Source of the DNA: Winogradskyella jejuensis
Lineage (GTDB): Bacteria; Bacteroidota; Bacteroidia; Flavobacteriales; Flavobacteriaceae
Direction of reading: 5' to 3'
DNA: 64,000 bases
Assembly (NCBI RefSeq): GCF_900129745.1
Contig: NZ_FQWS01000001.1
Span: 1,550,001 to 1,614,000 of the forward strand
Shown piece by piece: positions 35,714-44,469 of the stretch. Position 1 is the first letter of the stretch; each line of letters starts with the position of its first letter. The notes below the pieces were generated by a model. That model saw only the letters and a program-made list of their open reading frames with translations. It did no database searches and had not been told where the DNA came from. The position numbers and the translations under genes are program-made.

Positions 35714-35784
35714 AGTAAATGATATTAAAATTATTTTCATTGAATATACAATTAATATATGATTACGGTTTTTGGTAAATGTTG

Positions 35785-35792
35785 TTTCTTTG
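35785..35792 (+). promoter_or_regulatory. -7-like element of rsgA
   Basis: TTtcTTTG, one mismatch from consensus, ends 6 nt before the rsgA ATG, again implying a very short leader. Confidence 0.35.
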
Positions 35793-35798
35793 TAATTA

Positions 35799-36749
35799 AT
35801 GATAGGAACCGTATACAAATCAACAGGAAGTTGGTACACCGTAAAGACACCTAATGGGAAATTCTACGAATGTCGTATTAAGGGGAAGTTTCGTATACAG
35901 GGTATTAAAAGTACAAATCCTATTGCTGTAGGAGATGTGGTTGAGTTCGATGTAGAAACTAAAAATAATACCGAAACAGGAGTTATTAAGCGCATTGAAG
36001 AACGTAAAAACTACATTGTTCGTAAATCGGTAAACCTTTCTAAGCAAACGCATATAATAGCGTCTAATGTTGACCAAGTTTTTTTGTTAGTTACTATTAA
36101 TAATCCACCGACATTCTCAAGTTTTATTGACCGTTTTTTAGTAACTGCCGAGGCTTATAGTATAAAAACAGTATTGCTTTTTAATAAAATTGATGCTTAT
36201 GATGAGGAAACTCTACTTGAAGTTAAATACTTAGCGAGTATCTACAGAAAAATAGGTTACGAATGTATTGGAATTTCTGCAGCAACAGGAAAAAATGTTG
36301 ATAAGGTAAAAACATTAATGGAAGGAAAGACTAGCATGTTTGCAGGACATTCTGGAGTGGGGAAATCAACCTTAGTTAATGCTATTGAACCTTCACTAGA
36401 CTTAAAAACTAAAGCTATATCTAACCAACATATGCAAGGACAACACACAACGACTTTTGCAGAAATGTTCGATTTAAGTTTTGATGCAAAAATTATCGAT
36501 ACTCCAGGTATCAAAGGTTTTGGAGTGGTTGATATGGAAAAAGAAGAAGTTGGTGATTATTTTCCTGAGTTTTTTGAGTTAAAGCAAGATTGTAAATTCA
36601 ATAATTGTTTGCATTTAAAAGAGCCAAAATGCGCAGTTAAAGAAGCTTTAGAAAACGATGAGGTTTCTTATTCTAGATACAGAAGTTATCTTCAAATTTT
36701 AGAAGGAGAAGATGAGCATTACAGAACTGATAATTGGGAAGAAAATTAG
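35799..36749 (+). CDS. rsgA: Ribosome small subunit-dependent GTPase A
   Basis: A 316-residue circularly permuted GTPase that checks 30S subunit maturation. Order: N-terminal OB-fold (residues 1-70, VGDVVEFDVE), then the G motifs in permuted order: NKID (G4), GHSGVGKST (G1), and DTPGIKGFG (G3). A zinc knuckle follows, CKFNNCLHLKEPKC, with three Cys and one His. It heads a tight run with dtd (3-nt gap), the MazG-like gene and aroA. Divergent from the small secreted-protein gene. Confidence 0.95.
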   Translation: MIGTVYKSTGSWYTVKTPNGKFYECRIKGKFRIQGIKSTNPIAVGDVVEFDVETKNNTETGVIKRIEERKNYIVRKSVNLSKQTHIIASNVDQVFLLVTINNPPTFSSFIDRFLVTAEAYSIKTVLLFNKIDAYDEETLLEVKYLASIYRKIGYECIGISAATGKNVDKVKTLMEGKTSMFAGHSGVGKSTLVNAIEPSLDLKTKAISNQHMQGQHTTTFAEMFDLSFDAKIIDTPGIKGFGVVDMEKEEVGDYFPEFFELKQDCKFNNCLHLKEPKCAVKEALENDEVSYSRYRSYLQILEGEDEHYRTDNWEEN

Positions 36750-36752
36750 ACT

Positions 36753-37205
36753 ATGAGAGTTGTGATACAACGTGTTTCCGAAGCATCAGTAATAATTAGT
36801 GAAAATGTTATAGCATCTATTAAAACAGGCCTACTTGTTTTAGTTGGTATTGAGGATGCCGATACACAAGAAGATATTGAATGGCTGTGTCGTAAGATTT
36901 CTGGATTACGAATTTTCCCAGACGAAAATGGTGTAATGAATAAAAGCATTACTGAAATTGGCGGTGATGTTATTGTTGTAAGTCAATTTACACTTCATGC
37001 GAGTACAAAAAAAGGGAATCGTCCTAGCTATATTAAGGCAGCTAACCCAGATATAGCGATTCCACTATACGAAAGCTTTAAAAATACACTTAAGACTTTC
37101 GTTAAAAAACCAATTCAATCAGGAGAGTTTGGTGCAGATATGAAAGTGATGTTGATTAATTACGGTCCTGTTACGATAATTATTGATTCAAAAAATAAAG
37201 AATAA
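36753..37205 (+). CDS. dtd: D-aminoacyl-tRNA deacylase
   Basis: A 150-residue DTD, which hydrolyses D-amino acids (and glycine mischarged on tRNA-Ala) from tRNA. The conserved active-site strands SQFTLHASTKKGNRP and NYGPVTI are present; the cis Gly-Pro of the second is preserved. It starts with MRVVIQRVSEASV, typical for the family. It sits 3 nt after rsgA and one base before the pyrophosphohydrolase gene. Confidence 0.95.
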   Translation: MRVVIQRVSEASVIISENVIASIKTGLLVLVGIEDADTQEDIEWLCRKISGLRIFPDENGVMNKSITEIGGDVIVVSQFTLHASTKKGNRPSYIKAANPDIAIPLYESFKNTLKTFVKKPIQSGEFGADMKVMLINYGPVTIIIDSKNKE

Positions 37206-37206
37206 G

Positions 37207-37533
37207 ATGGATATAGAAAATGCTCAAAAAGCAGTAGACAGTTGGATAAAAGAACACGGTGTTCGGTATTTTAATGAGCTTACTAACTTGGCACAACTTA
37301 CCGAAGAAGTTGGGGAAGTCGCACGTATTATAGCTAGGCGCTATGGCGAGCAAAGCGAAAAAGAAAGTGATAAAGACAAAGACTTAGGAGAAGAACTAGC
37401 AGATGTGGTTTTTGTTGTGCTTTGTTTAGCAAATCAAACTGGGATAGACTTACAAGCTGCATTTGATAAAAAGATGGATAAAAAAGCACAACGAGACCAC
37501 GATAGGCATCACAATAACGAGAAATTGAAGTAG
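37207..37533 (+). CDS. MazG-like nucleotide pyrophosphohydrolase
   Basis: A 108-residue single MazG-fold domain. The metal-binding motifs LTEEVGEVAR and LGEELADVVFVV provide the ExxE and ExxD ligands. Such small enzymes hydrolyse non-canonical or damaged NTPs. I chose ATG 37207 rather than an upstream in-frame start within the end of dtd. Between dtd and aroA, it is likely cotranscribed with both. Confidence 0.88.
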   Translation: MDIENAQKAVDSWIKEHGVRYFNELTNLAQLTEEVGEVARIIARRYGEQSEKESDKDKDLGEELADVVFVVLCLANQTGIDLQAAFDKKMDKKAQRDHDRHHNNEKLK

Positions 37534-37558
37534 ATTTGCCAATTATTAGCCCTAAAAA

Positions 37559-38785
37559 ATGGATATTTCAATTCAAAAATCGTCAATCGTCAATCGTCAA
37601 TCATCAATACAGATTACAGGTTCAAAAAGTGAAGCAAATCGATTATTGATATTACAAGCACTTTATCCGCAGTTACAAATTAAAAACCTATCCAATTCAG
37701 ATGATTCCCAGTTAATGCAAAGGGCATTAGCATCAATAGAAAATACGGTAGATATTCATCATGCAGGTACAGCCATGCGCTTTTTAACTGCTTACTTTTC
37801 TTCAAAAGAAGGAAGAGAAGTTGTGCTTACAGGTTCAAAGCGAATGAAAGAACGACCAATAGGTATATTGGTGGACGCATTAACGACTTTGGGCGCAGAT
37901 ATTTCTTATTTAGAGAATGAAGGTTTTCCGCCTTTAAAAATTAAAGGCAGAAAAATCACAAAGAGTAAAGTGTCTTTAAAAGCTAGTGTGAGTAGTCAGT
38001 ATATCTCTGCATTGTTACTCATAGCACCAACCTTAGAAAATGGTTTAGAACTAACACTTGATGGAAAAATCACTTCGGTGCCTTATATCAAAATGACCTT
38101 AAGTTTACTTGACCAGATTGGAGTCGAAAATTCATTCAAAGCCAATGTTATTAATGTAAGTCCTACTAAAGAAGTAAAGCCAAACACTTTGGTTGTGGAG
38201 TCAGATTGGTCTTCGGCGTCTTATTTTTACAGTATTGTGGCTTTGAGTAATGTTGGTACACAAGTTACTTTGTCTTCTTACAAAAAAGATTCACTTCAAG
38301 GAGATTCTATATTGGCAGAGATTTATACAAAATTTGGAGTCGAAACAGAATTTAAAAACAATTCAATTGTTATTAAAAAGACGTCATCGGTCAATAGTGA
38401 TTCATTAACCAATTTAGATTTAAGTAATGCACCAGATATTGCGCAGACTATTGCAGTTTCTTCGTTTGGCTTAGGTTTACAATGCCAGTTGACGGGGCTT
38501 CACACTTTAAAAATAAAAGAAACAGATAGACTAGAAGCGTTAAAAGCTGAATTAACCAAGCTTGGAGCTAAGATTGAAGTTACTAATGACACGCTAACTC
38601 TTTACAGAGCCACTTCAATTATTGATGATGTACAAATAGAAACCTATAACGATCATCGTATGGCTATGGCTTTTGCGCCATTGGCTCTAAAGACTTCGAT
38701 AACTATCAAAGATGCTGATGTGGTTTCAAAGTCTTATCCAGATTTTTGGAACGATTTAAAGAAAGTAGGTTTTCAAATCAATTAA
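37559..38785 (+). CDS. aroA: 3-phosphoshikimate 1-carboxyvinyltransferase (EPSP synthase)
   Basis: A 408-residue EPSP synthase of the shikimate pathway. The substrate motif GSKSEANRLL, the GTAMRFLTAYF loop (glyphosate-contact region) and KIKETDRLEALKAEL near the C-terminus are recognisable, and NDHRMAMAFAPLAL closes the active site. The N-terminus has an unusual 10-residue stretch, KSSIVNRQSS, encoded by four 7-nt repeats. The gene lies in a different operon from the other aromatic genes here. Confidence 0.94.
   Translation: MDISIQKSSIVNRQSSIQITGSKSEANRLLILQALYPQLQIKNLSNSDDSQLMQRALASIENTVDIHHAGTAMRFLTAYFSSKEGREVVLTGSKRMKERPIGILVDALTTLGADISYLENEGFPPLKIKGRKITKSKVSLKASVSSQYISALLLIAPTLENGLELTLDGKITSVPYIKMTLSLLDQIGVENSFKANVINVSPTKEVKPNTLVVESDWSSASYFYSIVALSNVGTQVTLSSYKKDSLQGDSILAEIYTKFGVETEFKNNSIVIKKTSSVNSDSLTNLDLSNAPDIAQTIAVSSFGLGLQCQLTGLHTLKIKETDRLEALKAELTKLGAKIEVTNDTLTLYRATSIIDDVQIETYNDHRMAMAFAPLALKTSITIKDADVVSKSYPDFWNDLKKVGFQIN
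37581..37608 (+). repeat. Four 7-bp tandem repeats inside aroA
   Basis: CGTCAAT three times and then CATCAAT once, 7 to 17 codons into the gene. The unit is not a multiple of three, so any gain or loss of a copy shifts the aroA frame. Confidence 0.85.
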
Positions 38786-38807
38786 TTTTAAATAATTCCA
38801 AGTTTAC

Positions 38808-38839
38808 TTGACAACCCCTATGTCGAGATTGTATATTTG
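38808..38839 (+). promoter_or_regulatory. Promoter of queA
   Basis: TTGACA (38808-38813) and TAtaTTTG (38832-38839) with 21 nt between the TTG and the -7 element; the ATG follows 25 nt later. Both elements match consensus. Confidence 0.75.
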
Positions 38840-38864
38840 CGCCTTGTAAAAATATATTATACCT

Positions 38865-39914
38865 ATGAAATTATCACACTTCAACTTTGACCTTCCTGAA
38901 GAATTATTAGCAGAGCATCCAGCAGAGCATAGAGATGAGTCACGCTTAATGGTTTTGGATAGAGCTAATCAAACAATCGAGCATAAAATGTTTAAAGACG
39001 TTATCGATTATTTTGATGAAGGTGATGTTATGATTTTAAATAATACTAAGGTATTCCCTGCAAGACTTTATGGTAACAAAGAGAAAACAGGTGCACGTAT
39101 CGAAGTCTTCTTGTTAAGAGAATTAAACCAAGATCAACGTCTTTGGGATGTTTTAGTAGATCCTGCGCGTAAAATTAGAATTGGTAATAAATTGTACTTT
39201 GGAGATGACGAAACTTTAGTAGCAGAGGTTATCGATAACACGACTTCTCGTGGCCGTACGCTTCGTTTTTTATATGATGGGAGTTATAACGACTTCAGAA
39301 ATAAATTAACTGAACTTGGTGAAACACCGCTTCCAAAGTATATCAAAAGAGAGGTAGAGCCAGAAGATGAGGAGCGTTATCAAACCATATATGCTGCAAA
39401 AGAAGGAGCAGTTGCGGCACCAACAGCAGGACTTCATTTCTCTAAGCACTTATTAAAACGTCTTGAGATTAAAGGAGTAGAAAGAGCTGAGGTGACATTA
39501 CATGTTGGTTTAGGAACTTTTAACCCCGTTGAGGTAGAAGATTTATCTAAGCACAAAATGGATAGTGAAGAGATAGAAATTAAACAAGCAGCTGCGGATA
39601 TCATTAATAACGGCATTGCAAACAAAAAGCGCATCTGTGCTGTGGGTACTACATCTATGCGTACTATAGAAAGTTCTGTCTCTTCAAGCGGAACCTTAAA
39701 CCCATATACAGGTTGGACTAATAAGTTTATTTTTCCACCTTATGATTTTAGCATTGCTAATTGTATGATTACTAATTTTCATACACCAAAATCTACATTA
39801 TTAATGATGATTTCGGCTTTTGCAGGTCATGATTTTATGAAAGAAGCTTATGCTGAAGCTATCAAAGAAAAATACAAATTCTACTCTTACGGTGACGCGA
39901 TGCTAATCATCTAA
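38865..39914 (+). CDS. queA: S-adenosylmethionine:tRNA ribosyltransferase-isomerase
   Basis: A 349-residue QueA, which transfers the ribosyl part of SAM to preQ1 in tRNA to form epoxyqueuosine. The start [19 protein letters not shown]-like segment is near-canonical ([19 protein letters not shown]), and [22 protein letters not shown] and [11 protein letters not shown] are present. It has its own promoter and terminator and so is monocistronic. No other queuosine gene is in the window, and I saw no preQ1-type aptamer in its short leader. Confidence 0.96.
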   Translation: MKLSHFNFDLPEELLAEHPAEHRDESRLMVLDRANQTIEHKMFKDVIDYFDEGDVMILNNTKVFPARLYGNKEKTGARIEVFLLRELNQDQRLWDVLVDPARKIRIGNKLYFGDDETLVAEVIDNTTSRGRTLRFLYDGSYNDFRNKLTELGETPLPKYIKREVEPEDEERYQTIYAAKEGAVAAPTAGLHFSKHLLKRLEIKGVERAEVTLHVGLGTFNPVEVEDLSKHKMDSEEIEIKQAAADIINNGIANKKRICAVGTTSMRTIESSVSSSGTLNPYTGWTNKFIFPPYDFSIANCMITNFHTPKSTLLMMISAFAGHDFMKEAYAEAIKEKYKFYSYGDAMLII

Positions 39915-39933
39915 GAAGTATTCAATAAATTTT

Positions 39934-39984
39934 AAAAGCCTCTCATATCACTGGGTTCAAATAAAAGTGAAGAGAGGCTTTTTT
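39934..39984 (+). terminator. Terminator after queA
   Basis: AAAAGCCTCTC / GAGAGGCTTTT with an inner CACT/AGTG stem, followed by Ts. Confidence 0.8.
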
Positions 39985-40009
39985 AGTATTATGCTTTTTT
40001 GCTTTTCAT

Positions 40010-40017
40010 TACTTTTG
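40010..40017 (+). promoter_or_regulatory. -7 element of rlmN
   Basis: TActTTTG, exact match, ending 7 nt before the ATG at 40025. This is another gene with a predicted leader of only a few bases. Confidence 0.5.
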
Positions 40018-40024
40018 CAATTAA

Positions 40025-41065
40025 ATGGAGATTAAGAAAAAAGACATACGTGCATTAACCAAAGAGCAACTCCGAAATTTTTTTGAAGAAAACGGAGATA
40101 AAGCCTTTCGAGGTAATCAAGTGTACGAATGGTTGTGGCAAAAGTCGGCACACAGTTTTGAGGATATGACCAATATATCTTTAAAGACACGTCAGATGCT
40201 CGAGGATAGTTTTGTGATAAACCATATTCGCGTAAATCAAATGCAACGTAGTGAAGATGGTACCATTAAAAATGCAGTACGTTTGCATGATGATTTAATT
40301 GTAGAGTCGGTTTTAATCCCAACAGCTACACGTACAACGGCTTGTGTTTCTTCTCAGGTAGGTTGTAGTTTAGATTGTAAGTTTTGTGCAACAGCTCGGC
40401 TAAAGCGTATGCGTAATCTTAATCCAGACGAAATTTATGACCAAGTTGTCGCTATAGATAATGAGAGCCGATTGTATCATGACCGTCCTTTAAGTAATAT
40501 TGTGTTTATGGGTATGGGAGAGCCGTTGATGAACTATAATAATGTCCTCAAAGCCATTGACAAAATAACATCTGATGAAGGCTTAGGTATGTCACCAAAA
40601 CGTATTGTGGTATCTACTTCAGGAGTGCCAAAGATGATTAAAAAAATGGCGGATGATGGTGTAAAATTCAAACTAGCTGTTTCTTTACACTCCGCAATAG
40701 ACGAAGTGCGTACATCTATTATGCCTTTTAATGCAACGTTTCCTTTAGCTAGTTTGAGAGACGCTCTAGAGTATTGGTATGCCAAAACAAAAAACAGAAT
40801 TACGTACGAGTATGTCGTTTGGGATGGAATAAATGATAAGCGAAAAGATGTAGATGCGCTCGTTGAGTTTTGCAAATTTGCGCCCAGTAAAGTCAATCTT
40901 ATTGAGTATAATCCTATTGATGATGGAATATTTCAACAAGCTAATTCCAAAGCCATAGATATGTATGTTGATATTCTGGAAAAGAATAACATCACTGTTA
41001 CAGTAAGAAGAAGTCGTGGGAAAGATATTGATGCCGCCTGCGGACAATTAGCAAATAAAACGTAA
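40025..41065 (+). CDS. rlmN: 23S rRNA (adenine-2503-C2)-methyltransferase
   Basis: A 346-residue radical SAM methyltransferase acting on A2503 of 23S rRNA (and A37 of some tRNAs). The cluster motif CSLDCKFC gives Cys114, Cys118 and Cys121. The C-terminal ACGQLAN supplies the methyl-carrying/resolving Cys. The N-terminal accessory domain (LRNFFEENGDKAFRGNQVYEWLW) binds RNA. Start fixed by the close -7 element and by the family length. Confidence 0.96.
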   Translation: MEIKKKDIRALTKEQLRNFFEENGDKAFRGNQVYEWLWQKSAHSFEDMTNISLKTRQMLEDSFVINHIRVNQMQRSEDGTIKNAVRLHDDLIVESVLIPTATRTTACVSSQVGCSLDCKFCATARLKRMRNLNPDEIYDQVVAIDNESRLYHDRPLSNIVFMGMGEPLMNYNNVLKAIDKITSDEGLGMSPKRIVVSTSGVPKMIKKMADDGVKFKLAVSLHSAIDEVRTSIMPFNATFPLASLRDALEYWYAKTKNRITYEYVVWDGINDKRKDVDALVEFCKFAPSKVNLIEYNPIDDGIFQQANSKAIDMYVDILEKNNITVTVRRSRGKDIDAACGQLANKT

Positions 41066-41067
41066 AT

Positions 41068-41095
41068 AAAAAAGCTCCATGTTTGGAGCTTTTTT
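41068..41095. terminator. Bidirectional terminator between rlmN and the adhesin gene
   Basis: AAAAAAGCTCCA / TGGAGCTTTTTT with a 4-nt loop; A and T tracts on both sides allow use by both convergent genes. Confidence 0.85.
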
Positions 41096-41114
41096 ATTTG
41101 AAAGTGTCTAAATA

Positions 41115-42539
41115 TTATTCCTTAATAATTTTTATAGTCTTAGTTGAATTATCCGATAAAATATTAACTAAGTAGATACCTGCGGGTATTGAAGAGATAT
41201 TAATCGAATTATTGTAAATAGACTCTTTTTCATAGGATATTACTCTTCTGCCTAATAAATTAAATACATCTACTTTGTCTATTTGTAATGATGTGTTAAT
41301 ATTTAATATATCTTTTGTTGGATTTGGTGATACGCTCACATTTAACAATTCATTTTCCTGAGTTCCAAGTGTAGTTTCAGTTGTGAAAGTTATTGTAGTA
41401 CATGTAGTTGATTGTCCAAAGCAATTATTGGCTAGTATTTCATATGTATATGTTGTATTATAATCTAAGCCAAATATATTTACAGATGTGCCAGCAGTTG
41501 TTCCTAAATCATTTCCATCAAAGATAATATTATAATCTACAGCAGTAGCAGAGGCGTTCCAAGACAATTCTACTTGTCTTGACCCGTCAGTAGCTTCTGT
41601 TGTTGGTGTGTTCATTTGATTTTGAGTCGGAGATATTGTGACTGGACAAGCTGGTGCAGAAGTTTCAGTACAGGAGTCAGTAGTAAATGTAATTACATTA
41701 CAGCCTGTCGATTGACCAAAACAGTTATTAGCTCTAATCTCATATGTGTATGTTGTGTTAAAATTTAAACCAAAGATATTTATTGATGTGCTTGATGTAG
41801 TGCCCAAGTCAGTACCATCAAAAATAATGTTATAATCAACTGCAGTAGCAGAAGAATTCCATGATAACTCTACTTGTCTAGAGCCATCAGTAGCAGCAGT
41901 TGTAGGTGTATTCATTTGATTTTGAGTTGGAGATATCGTAACTGGACATGCTGGAGCAGAAGTTTCTGTACATTGAAAAACAGAAATGTTATCAATATAC
42001 CATGCTACTGAAAAGTTGCCAGTCCAACGAAACCTAACTTTAGCGTTAGCTTGTCCAGCAAGTTGAAGAGTTATGTCTGTTGAAACTGTACCACCAATAT
42101 ATCCGTCTTCAGTATACGTAGTTACTGTTGTCCAATTAGAACCACCATCAGAAGAAACTTCAACAAATCCCGAGCCTCCAAAGTTTCCTGCAAATGCATG
42201 ATTGTATTGAATTGTAACTTGTGTTAATGATGAGGCGTCGAATGTTGGGCTTTCTAATGCTACATTTTCAGCTAAGCCATTATCACTAGTGCCGTCACTA
42301 TCAAAAGCTGCGTAATTACCAGCAGCTCCCAAAGTGTAAACAATGCCATTACCAGCAGCAACAAGGGCAGCATCACCGGTAGACTCAATAATCCATGAGT
42401 CGCCAGCAGAGGCGATATCATTATTTGACCAACCAGAGGGTATAGATGAGCTGGATTCAAAATCCTCTGATAAGACAACTTGTCCAAACATTAATCCTGA
42501 GGAAATGATTAATGCTAGAGTTAATGTAATTTTTTTCAT
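41115..42539 (-). CDS. T9SS-sorted surface protein with adhesin-like and two FNIII-like repeats
   Basis: A 474-residue exported protein. Signal peptide to about MFGQ. Residues 22-185 form a jelly-roll of the cleaved-adhesin/MAM type (EDFESSSSIPSGW through WYIDNISVF). Two 100-residue fibronectin type III-like modules follow, nearly identical (SPTQNQMNTPTT, RQVELSWN, NTTYTYEI, NNCFGQST in each). The last 75 residues are a type IX secretion sorting domain (VSPNPTKDILNI to GIYLVNILSD and a Lys-rich end). It should be secreted across the outer membrane and attached to the surface. Its partners are unknown. Confidence 0.92.
   Translation of the reverse strand: MKKITLTLALIISSGLMFGQVVLSEDFESSSSIPSGWSNNDIASAGDSWIIESTGDAALVAAGNGIVYTLGAAGNYAAFDSDGTSDNGLAENVALESPTFDASSLTQVTIQYNHAFAGNFGGSGFVEVSSDGGSNWTTVTTYTEDGYIGGTVSTDITLQLAGQANAKVRFRWTGNFSVAWYIDNISVFQCTETSAPACPVTISPTQNQMNTPTTAATDGSRQVELSWNSSATAVDYNIIFDGTDLGTTSSTSINIFGLNFNTTYTYEIRANNCFGQSTGCNVITFTTDSCTETSAPACPVTISPTQNQMNTPTTEATDGSRQVELSWNASATAVDYNIIFDGNDLGTTAGTSVNIFGLDYNTTYTYEILANNCFGQSTTCTTITFTTETTLGTQENELLNVSVSPNPTKDILNINTSLQIDKVDVFNLLGRRVISYEKESIYNNSINISSIPAGIYLVNILSDNSTKTIKIIKE
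41379..41972 (-). repeat. 300-bp tandem duplication within the adhesin gene
   Basis: Two in-frame units about 300 bp apart encode the FNIII-like modules. The spacing between matching Cys codons (41972 and 41672) is exactly 300 bp. The high similarity points to a recent duplication. Confidence 0.85.
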
Positions 42540-42779
42540 AAGCTTGTGAATTAATTAATTAAGGCATTAAATATATAAAGCAGGTATACTTTTTATTGTA
42601 TTTTGTTAAAGCAATCGATTAAGTGTATTTTAAATAGGTTTAAAAACGAATTATTTTAAATAATATGTTAATTAATAATAGATTTATTAGTATTTGTGAG
42701 AATTAATTAATAATAGTTTAATTTTTGACTTATTTATCTTTACAAGCTTTTTAGTAGGTTTGTCATATAAATTTTTTAG

Positions 42780-43757
42780 TTGAAAATAACCGAACAAATA
42801 AAACAACCCATCGCATACGAAATGGAACTTTTCGAGAAAAAGTTTCGACTTGCTATGTCGAGTAAGGTAGCGCTTCTTAATCGTATTACCCATTACATTG
42901 TTAATCGCAAGGGTAAACAAATGCGACCTATGTTTGTGTTTTTGGTGGCTAAGATGATGAACAATGGCGAAGTTAGCGAGAGGACCTACCGAGGCGCTTC
43001 GGTTATTGAGTTGATTCATACAGCCACTTTGGTACATGATGATGTGGTAGACGATAGTAACCGCCGTCGTGGTTTCTTCTCAATAAATGCGCTTTGGAAA
43101 AACAAAATTGCTGTACTTATTGGTGATTATTTACTATCAAAAGGTTTACTGCTTTCTATTGATAATAACGATTTCGATTTACTCAAAATCATTTCAGTCG
43201 CTGTTAGAGAAATGAGTGAAGGCGAATTACTTCAAATTGAAAAAGCACGTCAGCTAGATATTACTGAAGATGTGTATTACGAAATTATCCGCCAGAAAAC
43301 AGCAACACTTATCGCAGCCTGTTGTAGTCTTGGGGCAGCATCTGTAAAGCCTAATAGCCCTGAAGTCGAAAACATGCGAAAGTTCGGTGAGCTAATCGGT
43401 ATGGCGTTTCAGATTAAAGACGATTTGTTCGATTATGGCGAGACTAAAATTGGAAAGCCGACAGGTATAGATATTAAGGAACAAAAAATGACGCTTCCGT
43501 TAATTTATGCGCTCAACAATTCTTCAAAAAAGGAAAAGGCTTGGCTTATTAATTCTGTAAAAAACCACAACAAAGACAAGAAGCGAGTCAAAGAAGTGAT
43601 TGCTTTTGTCATTGAAAAAGGAGGTTTAGATTATGCAGAAAGCAAAATGGTAGAGTTTCAAAAAGAAGCCTTAACACTATTAGGCGCTTATCCCAAATCC
43701 GAATTTAAAGCCTCATTAACCTTAATGGTGAACTACGTCATCGAAAGAAAAAAATAA
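42780..43757 (+). CDS. Polyprenyl diphosphate synthase
   Basis: A 325-residue trans-isoprenyl diphosphate synthase that extends allylic diphosphates, probably to the side chain of menaquinone. The first aspartate-rich motif is HDDVVDDSNRRRG and the second KDDLFDYG; GKQMRPMF gives the substrate Lys/Arg. The family N-terminus begins KITEQIKQPIAYEMELF, which requires a TTG start at 42780; an ATG 14 codons later is the alternative. The 240 bp upstream are very AT-rich, without visible structure. The product chain length cannot be read from the sequence. Confidence 0.9.
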   Translation: MKITEQIKQPIAYEMELFEKKFRLAMSSKVALLNRITHYIVNRKGKQMRPMFVFLVAKMMNNGEVSERTYRGASVIELIHTATLVHDDVVDDSNRRRGFFSINALWKNKIAVLIGDYLLSKGLLLSIDNNDFDLLKIISVAVREMSEGELLQIEKARQLDITEDVYYEIIRQKTATLIAACCSLGAASVKPNSPEVENMRKFGELIGMAFQIKDDLFDYGETKIGKPTGIDIKEQKMTLPLIYALNNSSKKEKAWLINSVKNHNKDKKRVKEVIAFVIEKGGLDYAESKMVEFQKEALTLLGAYPKSEFKASLTLMVNYVIERKK

Positions 43758-43831
43758 TTTTTTATTATCTTGAAAGTATTGATTTTATTGATGTTTCGAG
43801 AATAATTATAAGAAGTGCTCAAATATTTTTC

Positions 43832-43866
43832 AACCTTCAGGCAACCAAAAGCCAACCATTTGCGTC
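43832..43866 (+). promoter_or_regulatory. Candidate ECF-type promoter with phased AACC repeats
   Basis: CAACC occurs three times at 11-bp intervals (AACC at 43832, 43843, 43854). The middle AACC is followed after 16 nt by CGTC (43863-43866), the pattern of ECF sigma promoters (-35 AAC, -10 CGTC). No TAnnTTTG is present. Autoregulation by the sigma factor downstream is an inference. Confidence 0.4.
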
Positions 43867-43905
43867 TTTATAAATAGAAGTGCAAACCATCATTGTAAAA
43901 CGAGA

Positions 43906-44469
43906 ATGAAAGTCATTCAACTTCATAATAACGAGGACAAACTCATAGCAAAAGCCGCGAAGAATAATCGTGAGGCACAGCATGTATTGTACGAGTTGCA
44001 CGCGCCAAAAATGTTGAGCGTATGTCGCTATTATGTTAAAGATGTTCACCAGGCCGAAGAAGTTATGCTTAACGGATTCTTCAAAGTCTTTAAACATCTC
44101 AGGAGTTTTAAAAATGAAGGCAGTTTTGAAGGTTGGATACGACGCATTATGGTTAGAGAAGCCATAGCGTATTTACGAAGCAAAAAGCAACTAGAATTCC
44201 CTGTAGAGGAAGTAGATTTTAAACAAAACTCTACAGACAGTATTAATTCTAATATCGAAGTTGCGGAGATTCAAAGACTGATAGATAGTTTGCCAGAAGG
44301 TTACAAAATGGTGTTTGTTATGTACGCCATTGAGGGATATAAACATTATGAAATTGCGGAGATGCTTAAGATTTCTGAAGGCACATCAAAATCGCAATTA
44401 TACAAAGCAAGACAATTGCTTCAGCAAAAAATAAAAGATTTAAATAAGACCGGTTATGGCACCAATTAA
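43906..44469 (+). CDS. RNA polymerase ECF-type sigma factor
   Basis: A 187-residue sigma-70 family factor with only regions 2 and 4. Region 2 includes ARNNREAQHVLYELHAPKMLSVCRYYV and the -10 contact helix (FKVFKHLRSF, FEGWIRRIMVREAIAYLR). Region 4 has LPEGYKMVFVMYAIEGYKHYEIAEMLKISEGTSKSQLYKARQLL, a helix-turn-helix, read here as adjoining blocks. Its 3' end overlaps the next gene by 14 nt, and the next gene encodes a single-span membrane protein, the usual anti-sigma position. Confidence 0.92.
   Translation: MKVIQLHNNEDKLIAKAAKNNREAQHVLYELHAPKMLSVCRYYVKDVHQAEEVMLNGFFKVFKHLRSFKNEGSFEGWIRRIMVREAIAYLRSKKQLEFPVEEVDFKQNSTDSINSNIEVAEIQRLIDSLPEGYKMVFVMYAIEGYKHYEIAEMLKISEGTSKSQLYKARQLLQQKIKDLNKTGYGTN

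Noticed and set aside
42540-42779. Possible RNA gene or small ORF in the 240-bp gap before the polyprenyl synthase
   Set aside because: Very AT-rich, no cloverleaf, no convincing hairpin with T run and no ORF with coding character.
43837-44097. Minus-strand frame opposite the sigma factor start
   Set aside because: Overlaps the ECF sigma gene and its promoter; no family features.
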